Below are positions 1 through 9,218 of a stretch of DNA of 62,732 nt, piece by piece. The stretch's first letter is position 1. Each line of letters opens with the position of its first letter. Under the pieces are notes generated by a model. It ran no database searches, had not been told where the DNA came from, and worked only from the letters and a program-made list of their open reading frames with translations. Made by a program: the position numbers and the translations under genes. The stretch comes from Vavraia culicis subsp. floridensis. Lineage: Eukaryota; Microsporidia; Pleistophoridae. The DNA lies in NCBI RefSeq assembly GCF_000192795.1, contig NW_007360639.1, positions 1-62,732 on the forward strand. Reading direction: 5' to 3'.

Positions 1-200
1 CACAGGGTCAGTCATTTGACAAGGTAGGTGTTTATCTGCACAGCTCTGTCTTTGTACATGGTCAGTTGTACGTAGCTTTGTCGAGAGTGCGCTATGCAAA
101 CGGTCTAAGGGTGTATGTTGCTGACAATGGAGACCAAGGAAAGCATGAGAATGGTAAAGTATACACAAGAAATGTTGTATACAATGAGCCATTAGAATGA
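1..200 (+). CDS. Helitron-type PIF1-like helicase, C-terminal fragment (cut by window start)
   Basis: The frame starting at base 3 is open to TGA at 198-200 (65 codons visible). It reads QGQSFDKVGVYL, then HGQLYVALSRVR, and ends in a T-R-N-V-V-Y-N-E-P-L-E tail. The first two blocks are the last conserved helicase motifs of the PIF1 family, and the tail strongly resembles the ends of Helitron Rep-helicases rather than cellular PIF1. The visible part has no frameshift. The rest of the element lies left of the window, so it cannot be judged active or dead. No convincing Helitron 3' hairpin plus CTRR end was identified downstream. Confidence 0.82.
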   Translation, partial: QGQSFDKVGVYLHSSVFVHGQLYVALSRVRYANGLRVYVADNGDQGKHENGKVYTRNVVYNEPLE

Positions 201-536
201 AAGTGATTTATTGATTTGTAACTATACAACAGTTGGTAGAAAGGAATGACCTAATGTTGCAGTTGTATTCAAAAGCGCTATTTTGGTATACTATCCATTC
301 ATGCACCCGTTTTTAAAAAACAAGCAATGCAGCTAGTAAACTAATAAATAACAATTAACACACAATCAAAGCGCAATACGCATTTTTATTCGTACAATAA
401 CCAAAGCGTAATGCCATGTTCTTATTCAATGTCTTAATTGAGCATGATAAACTGCTTTATTCAACACTACTTCAATCCATAATTACCTCCTTATTTACTT
501 CCCATCCATCATAAACCCTCTCATCAAACACTCTGC
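201..536. other. Intergenic, AT-rich
   Basis: This stretch separates the helicase stop from the INO80 stop. It may contain the 3' end of the Helitron. A CTAGT occurs near 336 but has no clear stem before it. Nothing else was recognised. Confidence 0.5.
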
Positions 537-3500
537 TCAAAGCGTAAACTCTCCGCCATCAATCACTAACCTATGTATCTCCTCCTTCATCCCTGCTGTA
601 ATACGCATTTTCTCTTCAATACTATTAGCAGTGACCAATCTATAAACAACCACATCCTCTGTATTTCCTAATCTATACGCCCTATCCATGGCCTGCTGAT
701 CTACCGTAGGGTTCCAATCTGAATCATAAAATATAACAGTGTTAGCCTTTGTAAGGTTTATACCGAGTCCTCCAGCACGTGTTGATAGTAGGAACAAGAA
801 AATATCTTCTGTTTGAAACGTATTAACAATTTTCTTTCTTTCGCTTACCTTTACACCTCCATCCAAACGTACATAACTAAAATTGTTCATTTTTACATAC
901 TGCTCAAACAAATCAATCATTTTGGTCATTTGGAAATAAATCAGTACTCTCCTGCCCTCCATCTTTTTCAGCATTGAATCCAGTACCACTAGTTTGCCAG
1001 ACTCCTTTACCAAATCTATTTCCGGTATTGCAACGTAATTGTTGTGATACACGTTGCAAAACGCTTTTTCTACTAAATTACCGATTATCCCTTTAAAATA
1101 CAATTGCTGAGTGAACGCCAATATATTCTGTTTAAGGAACATATACTTTTCATAGTATATGTCCTCAAAGACCGTACTCATGATGTCACCATCATTTGCA
1201 TATCTCCCCCTACCAGCACTTCGTCTTATATTTATGATCTGTCTACATCCATCCCCATCATCCATCGTATTGATTGTTTCCTGGTCGTTAATCGTCTTAA
1301 CACGCTTACACTTCTCATTCATTGTAGCGATAGTGCTCAGATTTTCATTTTCATCTTTCACATTGCTCGAACTTCCTTTCTCTCCATCTTTATCCATGCC
1401 ATTTTTATTACCATAGTACCTACTATCATCCATTAACGAACATGTAGGTATTCGTATTCTCTTACCATCATCTTCTTCATTTGTATCTTTAGCATCTTTT
1501 TTTTCACCAATATCCTTACTCTTAACATCATTCCTACCAATACCTCTATCTACAGCTCTTCCTGTACTCTTACCCGCACTACAACTTGTACCTTTTTCCC
1601 TATCTCTACTACATTCCTTCTCATAATACCGGTGCTCATCTACAATCTCACCTGTAGCACCCATTATATAGTAAAACTCATCATTTTTTTTGTTACATTT
1701 AAACCTCTTATTACTGGTACCATTAATTCTCTCTATCATACTCCTATTGTCATGTAAAGATGAACGCGTCTTAAATTCTTCTAAAAAGTTCAAACGCACA
1801 TCACTCCTCGTGTACTCTCGTGTCATATATGTTGAATTAGATTCTCTTATATTATATGCACAGCTATCGCTATAATCGGGGATATGTGCCCGCTTTAGTA
1901 TGCCTCTATTATTTTCTTGTCTTATCTTTCTTTTAACCGCTATACTACCGGTAATATGTGTATTAGTTGTAAAAACCGTATTTGGAGTGCTAGTAGGAAT
2001 AGAATTTGTACTGTTGTTCACATCAGCGTGGCAAGGTATATTTGTATCGCTATCCGCAATAGTACGATAATTCGTACTATTATGTACCGTATCTCCATTA
2101 TTACCTCCCACACCCGTACTTTTAACACTCATATTCTCAACATAACTATCGTAAGCACTACCTGTCACTACTCCATTCTTCTTGCACCCCACAAATTGAT
2201 AATTCATACCCACGGGATGTGAATGCACGCTGCGATTCTTACTTTGAGTGATTGTATCGATATTAGGGTACGTATCAACACTAGTACTATTATTGGTATC
2301 AGGACAAGTATTAACATTAGCACTATGATTAGTGTTAGGATATGTGTCATCTTTGCTATGCATACCTCTAATATCTCTATACATAGCATTAACGGTTCGT
2401 ATCTCGTCCAACATCTCTCCCAAACATCTTCTATACATGCTTTTGCTTCTCCTATTCAAATGTAGCACCTGCTGATCCCTGGCACAGTACAACCCAGTTC
2501 CGTTCTCTCTATGCATAAACAGCTCGGGATGATTTACTATCTTTCTAAGCTGCATCATCATATTCTCACTCTCATTTTCCTTATTGACACGTTCGTACAG
2601 TGCGTGCTGTAAAGGTGTCATTGTGCATATCACGTCTTTCTCCGTTTTAGTGCCCAACTCGTTCTTAACATCCTTTTTTTCTCGTCGTAACATGAACGGC
2701 TTTAATATGCTGTGCAACCGTTCCAAGCCCTCTTTCTTCACGCTTTTCTCATTCGAGAACCAGGAAAGGAACAGCGTATGACTATCAAACAAACCGGGCA
2801 TGATAAAGTGCAACAACGACCACAGCTCTTGCATCGAGTTTTGAATGGGTGTACCGGTGAGCAGCAATCTGTTGTTGCATCGTAACTCGTTTATGTTCTT
2901 CCATCTTCTGCTCTTGTTGCTCTTTATGGCTTGTGCCTCATCACACACCAAGTAATCATACTTAATACGCTTTAACTTCCTGTCTGAAATTAATTGATAC
3001 GACGTAAGTACAATTACTGGGTGTGGAATGCGTCTTACCGATACGTTGCGGTCAGAGCCGATGTAAAGGTTTACCTTGAAGTCAGGGTTGAATCGCTTTA
3101 TCTCAGTTTCCCAGTTGTGCAGTGTGCTTGCCGGCGTTACAATTAAGAACAGCCGTTTGTTATGGTGCTCTGCAAGGTACGTAAGGAATGCGAGCGTTTG
3201 CACGGTTTTACCCAGTCCCATGTCATCTGCAAGTATGCCATTTATCCCCTGATTGTATAAATTTATAAGCCAACACACTCCTTTTGCCTGGTACTCCTTC
3301 AAATTTGCTTTAAAGTGCCTTAACGTAGGCACACTCTGTGTTCTAGTCGTGTTTTTTATGTTTGTTATGCCATCATCGTTTGCTCTTGTGCTCTTATCTT
3401 CCTGTTTAAACTTCTCTAGCTGTTCACCCACCTCTTTCATCATTCCCTCATCATCCGTACATTCAACCTTGGCCCTCCTCAACCTTTCATGCTCGCCCCT

Positions 3501-4067
3501 AAGCACAAAGTGGGCATAAAGCTCCGTCTGATTTATCAAATAATTCAATTTCCTTTGCTCCCTCTCTTCTTCCCTTCTATCTTCTTTCTTCTTTTCCCTT
3601 TCTCCCCTCTTCTTCATCTTCTTACCGCGTGTCAATGTGTTAAATCCTTTGCCTGATCTTCTTCCCTTCAAACACGGATTGGTCTTTCCAGTCCTCATCA
3701 GTGCTCTTCTCAGCTCTCTCGCACAAACACTTGCCATCTTCTTCAAACTTGATATCTTTGCACTTCTATATGCACGGTATGCGCTCACTGCTCTCATATT
3801 AATACGTACCTTTCTCTTCACTATCTTGCGCTCGCACTCTAAAAACTGGTTCAAAAAGTACTCCTGCAAAATGCGTTCTGGTACGTTATGCGCACGTGAT
3901 AATGCACTTAATACATTTTCTGACGCTTTTGGTTGCGGTATTTTGGTGTACTGGTCAGCTAGCATTGATTGCGTGCGTCTTCGTAAAGTGTATATGTTTG
4001 GATTGGTTAATGTCATTTTTTTGTTTTTTGGTGGGGATGATTTTACACCTTTTTTTATATGTCGCAT
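537..4067 (-). CDS. INO80: INO80 chromatin-remodelling ATPase
   Basis: SNF2-family ATPase of the INO80 complex, which slides nucleosomes and exchanges histones in the nucleus. A basic DBINO-like segment (CARELRRALMRTGK followed by a long K/E/R helix) precedes the ATPase. Walker A DDMGLGKT lies about 280 residues from the start, followed by box II DEAQAIK (the INO80 form rather than DEAH) and the LLLTGTPIQN box. The second RecA lobe ends with DSDWNPTVDQQAMDRAYRLG. About 450 residues of N/T/S/D-rich low-complexity sequence separate the lobes; INO80 proteins characteristically carry an insertion here. The protein is about 1176 residues from the first ATG in the open frame (4065-4067). Codons further upstream begin with TTG only. 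An internal ATG at 4014-4016 has a CCCC run about 17 nt upstream and is a serious alternative start. TFIIH, CAF-1 and INO80 are the nuclear genes in this window. Confidence 0.93.
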   Translation of the reverse strand: MRHIKKGVKSSPPKNKKMTLTNPNIYTLRRRTQSMLADQYTKIPQPKASENVLSALSRAHNVPERILQEYFLNQFLECERKIVKRKVRINMRAVSAYRAYRSAKISSLKKMASVCARELRRALMRTGKTNPCLKGRRSGKGFNTLTRGKKMKKRGEREKKKEDRREEEREQRKLNYLINQTELYAHFVLRGEHERLRRAKVECTDDEGMMKEVGEQLEKFKQEDKSTRANDDGITNIKNTTRTQSVPTLRHFKANLKEYQAKGVCWLINLYNQGINGILADDMGLGKTVQTLAFLTYLAEHHNKRLFLIVTPASTLHNWETEIKRFNPDFKVNLYIGSDRNVSVRRIPHPVIVLTSYQLISDRKLKRIKYDYLVCDEAQAIKSNKSRRWKNINELRCNNRLLLTGTPIQNSMQELWSLLHFIMPGLFDSHTLFLSWFSNEKSVKKEGLERLHSILKPFMLRREKKDVKNELGTKTEKDVICTMTPLQHALYERVNKENESENMMMQLRKIVNHPELFMHRENGTGLYCARDQQVLHLNRRSKSMYRRCLGEMLDEIRTVNAMYRDIRGMHSKDDTYPNTNHSANVNTCPDTNNSTSVDTYPNIDTITQSKNRSVHSHPVGMNYQFVGCKKNGVVTGSAYDSYVENMSVKSTGVGGNNGDTVHNSTNYRTIADSDTNIPCHADVNNSTNSIPTSTPNTVFTTNTHITGSIAVKRKIRQENNRGILKRAHIPDYSDSCAYNIRESNSTYMTREYTRSDVRLNFLEEFKTRSSLHDNRSMIERINGTSNKRFKCNKKNDEFYYIMGATGEIVDEHRYYEKECSRDREKGTSCSAGKSTGRAVDRGIGRNDVKSKDIGEKKDAKDTNEEDDGKRIRIPTCSLMDDSRYYGNKNGMDKDGEKGSSSNVKDENENLSTIATMNEKCKRVKTINDQETINTMDDGDGCRQIINIRRSAGRGRYANDGDIMSTVFEDIYYEKYMFLKQNILAFTQQLYFKGIIGNLVEKAFCNVYHNNYVAIPEIDLVKESGKLVVLDSMLKKMEGRRVLIYFQMTKMIDLFEQYVKMNNFSYVRLDGGVKVSERKKIVNTFQTEDIFLFLLSTRAGGLGINLTKANTVIFYDSDWNPTVDQQAMDRAYRLGNTEDVVVYRLVTANSIEEKMRITAGMKEEIHRLVIDGGEFTL

Positions 4068-4148
4068 TATTTTATCATGCAAACAAAGTTTTAAAAGTGG
4101 GAAGGGTCTTTTTACGGTATGGAATGGTTGATCTGGAACTGTGATCAA

Positions 4149-5718
4149 TGGTGGTGATCACGAGTTGGTGTTCATGATACTAATCGCGAGTTACTGCTTA
4201 TTGCGGTTATCACGGGCTACTACTTGTTGTGGTGATCACAGTACCAATCTACAAGATTGTTCATGATGATTGACCTGTTCGGAGCGTATCAAACAGTTAC
4301 AATCAACAGAAATATGAGAAAGCTTGTTATGTTCGTCCTTTGCATAAAAAATCGATACTATTATATAGTTTAGTGCATAAATAGAGTATCTTATCTATTT
4401 ATGCAACGCATCCTAACTAGTACTTAATTCACATTACCTATGCAATATAATACGCTTTCATTCATCATTTTATATTATACCCCTATACTATCAATTTATG
4501 CTTATTTATTCCTTTTTGATCCAATTTAAAGTATCAAAGCGTTCTATCATTATGCAGAATAAGGTGATAAAAAATATCGATTCAAGATGTGTAGTTATAT
4601 TACACCCATTTATTTGCCACTAACCAGTGAATAATATATTACATACTGCATAAGCGTGCAGTTTTACATTACACAACCTAACAAATATGCATAGACATAA
4701 TTTTATGCATTTGAATAATTGAACTGCTTTGTTTGTCCCGTTAATGCGCATAATTTGATAAAAGGGTGAACAGATAAACATCCTTGCAAAATATGTAAGC
4801 ACAAGAATATTTTAGTAAGAAACATGTTACGGACTCATTACTACACTAACAGCATTCAACATCCCCTTACCACTCACCTCCTCTTATCCACCCGCTTTAA
4901 AACAAACTTTTTTTCACCTCCTCTTCATCTTTCCATCATATTTCACTTATTAACATCCTGTAATACGCGCTGCGCACAAACCATTAATTATCTCTTTCCC
5001 AGCACAATTAGACGTAATCCTATATTTTACAACACATGCTTTTTTAGTGAGCATATTAATTAATTAAAGTAGATAAGTTTGCTTACAAATTCTGATACTG
5101 CCATAGCCTGGCATGAATAACCACCCAGTACAACAAAAAATACAGGAATTTCGTATAAAACACGGCTGTGCACAAAGATCAGCGGAATGATTGTAAAGCA
5201 GATATAGCAACCAATACGTATTTGAAAGTGGAAAAGTACGGTGTGAATGAGGAGTTCGCCAAATAACAAAACAGCACCTAAAAAGGGTTGCTCATAGTTA
5301 AGTAAATTTACACTTCATCCACGTTCAATTAGTGTACTTGGTAATGATAGCAAATATTGTGCATGTTATTGATGATCAAATTTATTTAACGTACTAACCA
5401 CGATATTGTAAATTACCAGTACGGTATAAGACCTGTTAAAGTTTACACTACCAGTACATTGCTTAGGCCGTCGTAGGAATTAACGGTAGCGATGAGAAAG
5501 AGAAACACTGTTGGGCGTAATGAATTGAACTGTTTTTGGATATTGGTCCAATTTATTAGAGATGCTATTTTGATCATGGGAGCATCAAACTATTTTGATG
5601 CCATGGTAGTAACGCAACGGTTATAGCACCAATTACATCATTTTAGTTCTTTTTAAGCGGTTGCCACTCTCCCAGCTATTTCTACTAATTACTACGATTA
5701 ACTACGCGATTTTCACAG
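4149..5718. other. Long intergenic region, no gene seen
   Basis: About 1.6 kb between divergent INO80 and YKT6. Short open frames lack ATG/C-run context or recognisable composition. Near 4150-4245 a few degenerate TGGTGATCAC-like motifs recur. No RNA gene was recognised. Confidence 0.5.
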
Positions 5719-5808
5719 CCCATGCTTTACCCCCTTCATTGTCCTTTATTCACCACACCCCTCCCATGCTTTACCCCCTTCATTAGTCCTTTATTCACCG
5801 CACCCCCC
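5719..5808 (+). repeat. Tandem duplication (43/44 bp) of the YKT6 start region
   Basis: The block CCCATGCTTTACCCCCTTCA plus its following bases (up to TTTATTCACC and a C-run) occurs twice, at 5719-5762 and 5763-5806. The third CCCATGCT begins the real gene. Each copy carries a C-run followed by ATG. The first copy lacks one A, so its ATG (5722) is in frame with YKT6. The second ATG (5766) opens only a six-codon ORF ending in TAG. Confidence 0.85.
5803..5808 (+). promoter_or_regulatory. C-run start signal of YKT6
   Basis: CCCCCC lies directly against the ATG at 5809. This matches the microsporidian habit of a CCC-like motif immediately upstream of the start codon, and it decides the start here. 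Confidence 0.65.
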
Positions 5809-6360
5809 ATGCTAATATCCCTTTCATCCGTGGAAACCGACACTCTAAAAATACACAACGAGGCATTCAACCTACGCCAGTTCAACTTTCTCCAGCGTAT
5901 CAAAATCAAGGACTACATGCGCACCATATTCCTCAAAATAGCACAGAATGTACAAACTCATGATCTGCAGGAGATCACACAGGAACTGAACGGCAAAATG
6001 TACAAATTCTACGTAAAAGTATACACTGGCATAGTGTACATCGCATGCATACAGGATTACTATCCGCTAGATCTTATCGATACCGTGCTTGACAAATGTG
6101 CGCACGTGCATGCCGAGGGCGACGGCGACATGAACGGCCTGTTGGAAGAGTACAAGGATTATAAAATGCACGATACGACGGAGAAAATAGCAAAAGAGCT
6201 GGAGGATACCAAAGTTATACTCACGAGGACGTTGGAGAGCGTGGTGCTTAGAGGTGAGAAGCTGGGAGAGCTTACGGACTCGGCCAAAAAGCTTGAGCTT
6301 AAGTCCAAGAAGTTGTTTGAGAAGGCAAAGGCACAGAATAAGTGTTGTAGTTTTTTTTAG
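5809..6360 (+). CDS. YKT6: YKT6-like R-SNARE
   Basis: Prenylated R-SNARE for ER-Golgi, endosomal and vacuolar fusion. The 183-residue protein has an N-terminal longin domain, then an R-SNARE helix with the zero-layer arginine in the YKT6 signature LRGEKLGEL. It ends in CCSFF: the second cysteine is the prenylated CaaX cysteine and the first is the usual palmitoylation site (YKT6 typically ends CC-aliphatic-aliphatic-M). There is no transmembrane helix, as expected for YKT6. The start is the ATG after the CCCCCC run; the in-frame ATG at 5722 would add 29 residues rich in L/P/F encoded by the duplicated leader, which is probably not real protein. Confidence 0.92.
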   Translation: MLISLSSVETDTLKIHNEAFNLRQFNFLQRIKIKDYMRTIFLKIAQNVQTHDLQEITQELNGKMYKFYVKVYTGIVYIACIQDYYPLDLIDTVLDKCAHVHAEGDGDMNGLLEEYKDYKMHDTTEKIAKELEDTKVILTRTLESVVLRGEKLGELTDSAKKLELKSKKLFEKAKAQNKCCSFF

Positions 6361-6430
6361 TTGTTGTTATAGAGCAGCACTGATAAATGCAGTGATTTAT
6401 TAAAGAGCTTGGTTGATTTATTATTCGGAG

Positions 6431-6607
6431 CTGTGGTAGGGAACAGTGCATCGGTATTAGGGGCATGGACTGTGGTAGGGAACAGTGCATCGGTACTAGG
6501 GGCATGGACTGTGGTAGGGAACAGTGCATCGGTATTAGGGGCATGGACTGTGGTAGGGAACAGTGCATCGGTACTAGGGGCATGGACTGTGGTAGGGAAC
6601 AGTGCAT
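6431..6607. repeat. 39-bp minisatellite, four copies plus a partial fifth
   Basis: Copies begin at 6431, 6470, 6509, 6548 and 6587 (period 39), each with CTGTGGTAGGGAACAGTGCA followed by CGGTAYTAGGGGCATGGA. Copies 1 and 3 have TATTAG and copies 2 and 4 have TACTAG, so the array looks like a duplicated 78-bp dimer. Because 39 is a multiple of three, several frames stay open through it, producing apparent ORFs on both strands that are probably not genes. It lies 70 bp after the YKT6 stop. Confidence 0.9.
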
Positions 6608-6740
6608 TAATATTGTACGGGGGTGGCAACCACGGTGAAAAGCATGGTAATGATTCGTGCGGTACAAACCATGGTAATACGACAAAAATTACGTAATTGT
6701 GCGCAGTAATGCACAGAATAAGCGTTTGATAGTACCGCAC

Positions 6741-7880
6741 GAAATGTTACGTGGATAAAGTAATGTAATAGTACGGCATACTCTGTTCTGATGTATACGA
6801 TGAGACACGATCTTTTCTAAAACAATAAATCGCAGCTATCGCTCCATATCACACCGTTTCTTGTGCAACTTTCTACGCCATTTCAAGCGCATTTTACTAC
6901 AATTTGTCCACAGAGTGCGAGAAAGATCATTCTTGAACAGTTTTTATACCCGAATTGTAGTTGATATTAGCGCTTTCGAGTCAACCGGTTTGTTGCGAGA
7001 TGCATCATATGCCACATCTTACGATACGTTTATCACTTGTCCTCTCAAATTAATGCTTGTTCCTCCGTTATACGAGCTATATCGCTAAATTCTAACATAG
7101 AGGCACATTTGGTGTGGTCGCTCTAGGTCAGCAAAGGGGCGCTCCGGTAGATGAGATTCGTGTGATGTCTCGGGAACGGGATCCTTAAACATTACAATGA
7201 TGTGGTGTTCCACACGAATGTAGCAGTACGCAGTAAAATTTTTGAACATCCTATGCCGAGAAGAGAATAATAAATAGCGCTTTGCAAGCAAGGTAAATGC
7301 TCCATATTAGTATGTAAGACATGTGTTAAGTACAATTTATCGAGTAAATTGTGTACTATAACTATCCTGGTGCTCATAATATTATACTATTTTTACGCTA
7401 TAAAATTACCCAGAAATACCAATTATACAATAATACACTTCCTTAAAAGGACGTGCTACGTATTTCATCAGAAAATGTGTTTTTACAGATTTTCTTGTTC
7501 TCATGTAATACGGTTTACTTCATAAATACAAATTGGATAGATGTCACGGCACGATGAATAAATATTGTGTGTTTGAAACAGCTATTCTTGTTTTACAGAT
7601 GAAGAGGGAGCAGAACATGTTGATTAATTTAACTAGCATAGGAAGAAAAGCGCTAGTAAATTTTTATCACTGGTGTTATCAATCGCTTCATACAAAGCAA
7701 GACAGTGTGTGCACACTCATCTAAACGAGGCATCAAATCATGTTTTATATAAATAATTGTGTTATAGATTAATCATCGCGATCTAAACGTGTGGTCAATA
7801 CGTTTGAATGGCCGTTTAAAAATCAAATACGAGCTATCACTAAAAAAATTTACAAAAAATAATTGATATGAAATTCGTAT
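6741..7880. other. Intergenic, no gene seen
   Basis: About 1.1 kb of mixed AT-rich sequence. The short open frames in it have no start context and no recognisable protein features. Confidence 0.5.
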
Positions 7881-7887
7881 TAAAACG

Positions 7888-7895
7888 TATAAATA
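7888..7895 (+). promoter_or_regulatory. TATAAATA box of secreted orphan
   Basis: TATAAATA ends 14 bp before the ATG at 7910. The identical octamer precedes the other secreted genes and HSP70 in this window at similar distances. It lies inside the longer frame from ATG 7868, so its presence argues for the downstream start. Confidence 0.55.
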
Positions 7896-7909
7896 AAAGA
7901 GAAATTCCT

Positions 7910-8689
7910 ATGGGTATGCATTTTTTAGCGTGCTTTTTTTTCTTTTTTGGTCTTCATTCTACATATGGTAGCAGTCACCATGGGCAGAGACAACCAAATG
8001 GTGGGAGGGTATTCAGAAGTTCAAATGGATCAGATAGAATCACTCAGCATCGTGTATTGGTGAAAAAAAATTATGTTCTCAAGGCATTTGTGGTAGTTTG
8101 TGTACGGTTTAATGAATTGGTACGGGACAGTGAAAAATATTGGAGCGCAGAGAATTTCAGAATATTGTGCGAGAAATTGCAGCATCAGCTGAAACATAGA
8201 TGCACAGAAGATGTGTTGAAGAAGATTGAAGCATTTCATGAAGAAGCTCAAAGGCTGAAATATAGTATGGAACAAATGCGGGTAAGCATCGGTTCGAACG
8301 CAATGTATTGGACCCAAAATGAAATATTGCAAGTATTGAATGGTATGCTCTTCATTAACGAGGGTCATTCAATTTTATCTACAACTGTTGACTCCTCACT
8401 CGATTTCTCTGGCGACACGACGCATCTTGGTGATCATTATTTCAAGTTTATGGATGAATATGCAGCATTAGCAAGGATGTTAAATCAGTCCAGAGAATAT
8501 CTGGTCAAAATATTACCTATAGAAGAATTGTTGTGGAAAACCATCGAATCAGCGAAAATATCTGAGAATCTGTTCTATGAAACGAGCTATGCCATAAAGC
8601 ATGCATTTGAAAAAAACATGCAACAATTTACCACAAACAAATATACGGACAAGCAACGAAGGACAGCTAAGAACACAACAACAGAATAA
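7910..8689 (+). CDS. Secreted orphan protein, helical
   Basis: No family was recognised. From ATG 7910 (MGM) or 7916 the product opens with a short N-terminus, a very hydrophobic core (FLACFFFFFGL) and a small-residue stretch, so it probably has a signal peptide. About 235 predominantly helical, charged residues with a few cysteines follow, ending in a T/K-rich tail. The in-frame ATG at 7868 would add 14 basic residues before the signal and would place the TATAAATA box inside the gene, so it was not chosen. The frame ends at 8689, but the sequence downstream looks like a broken continuation of the same gene (separate entry). It is a candidate spore-surface or host-directed protein by its signal peptide only. 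Confidence 0.62.
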   Translation: MGMHFLACFFFFFGLHSTYGSSHHGQRQPNGGRVFRSSNGSDRITQHRVLVKKNYVLKAFVVVCVRFNELVRDSEKYWSAENFRILCEKLQHQLKHRCTEDVLKKIEAFHEEAQRLKYSMEQMRVSIGSNAMYWTQNEILQVLNGMLFINEGHSILSTTVDSSLDFSGDTTHLGDHYFKFMDEYAALARMLNQSREYLVKILPIEELLWKTIESAKISENLFYETSYAIKHAFEKNMQQFTTNKYTDKQRRTAKNTTTE

Positions 8690-8747
8690 TTGCATTCAAA
8701 AGATCAAACATGGACATAATTTTGCTGGGAGGAACGGTTTGACTTGA

Positions 8748-9218
8748 TCAAATGCTCACGAGCTGAAGGGAGATGACAATTCGACTACTAATTGGTGCTA
8801 TGATTCGAACTTGGCAGGTTGTTACGGGCAGAGGAGAGAGCCGTCTGTGTCACAAAAGACTGATCCAGATAGACCATCTTCTTCCCATGTTCCATTCAAT
8901 TTGTCTGTTACTGAGCCTCAATCCCCATCCTTTGACCGTTATTCCGCATATTGTCATAGAAACGGTCAGCCATCCTGTTCTTCCTCTCATGTACCCACAG
9001 ATTATCACCATTCCCAATCCTCTGTTTCAGCTCGAAAATCGCCTCCACCACGTCCTCCGCCTCCTTCTAAGTTTCACGCTACCCATCACCATTCCCAATC
9101 CTCATTTCCTGCCCAAAAACCGCTCCCTCCGCTTCCTCATACAGAGACCAGCTACCATTCTCAATCCTCTTTTCCCACCCAAAAACCACACAATCCACTC
9201 TTTAATAATAGCTCTTAG
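8748..9218 (+). pseudogene. Broken C-terminal extension of the upstream secreted gene (Ser/Pro/His-rich)
   Basis: In the +1 frame relative to the upstream ORF, sequence is open from 8598 to 8744, interrupted by one TGA (8745-8747), then open to the TAG at 9216-9218. The latter part is protein-like: repeated HHSQSS/YHSQSS segments alternate with KxxPPPRPPPP-type proline tracts. The 8748-9218 stretch contains no ATG, so it cannot be a normal separate gene. The simplest reading is a 3' exon-like tail detached by one frameshift (between about 8598 and 8686) plus one nonsense codon, or sequencing errors. Another ORF overlapping it in a different frame (8773-9234) looks like a shadow. Confidence 0.45.

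Noticed and set aside
326..345. CTAGT near 336 as a Helitron 3' terminus
   Set aside because: No convincing hairpin 10-12 bp upstream; the match is too short.
4068..4148. 27-codon N-terminal extension of INO80
   Set aside because: Begins with TTG only; the first ATG is at 4067.
6299..6740. Repetitive 127-128 codon ORFs on the minus strand over the 39-bp array
   Set aside because: They arise because the repeat period is a multiple of three; they overlap the YKT6 3' end and have no independent support.
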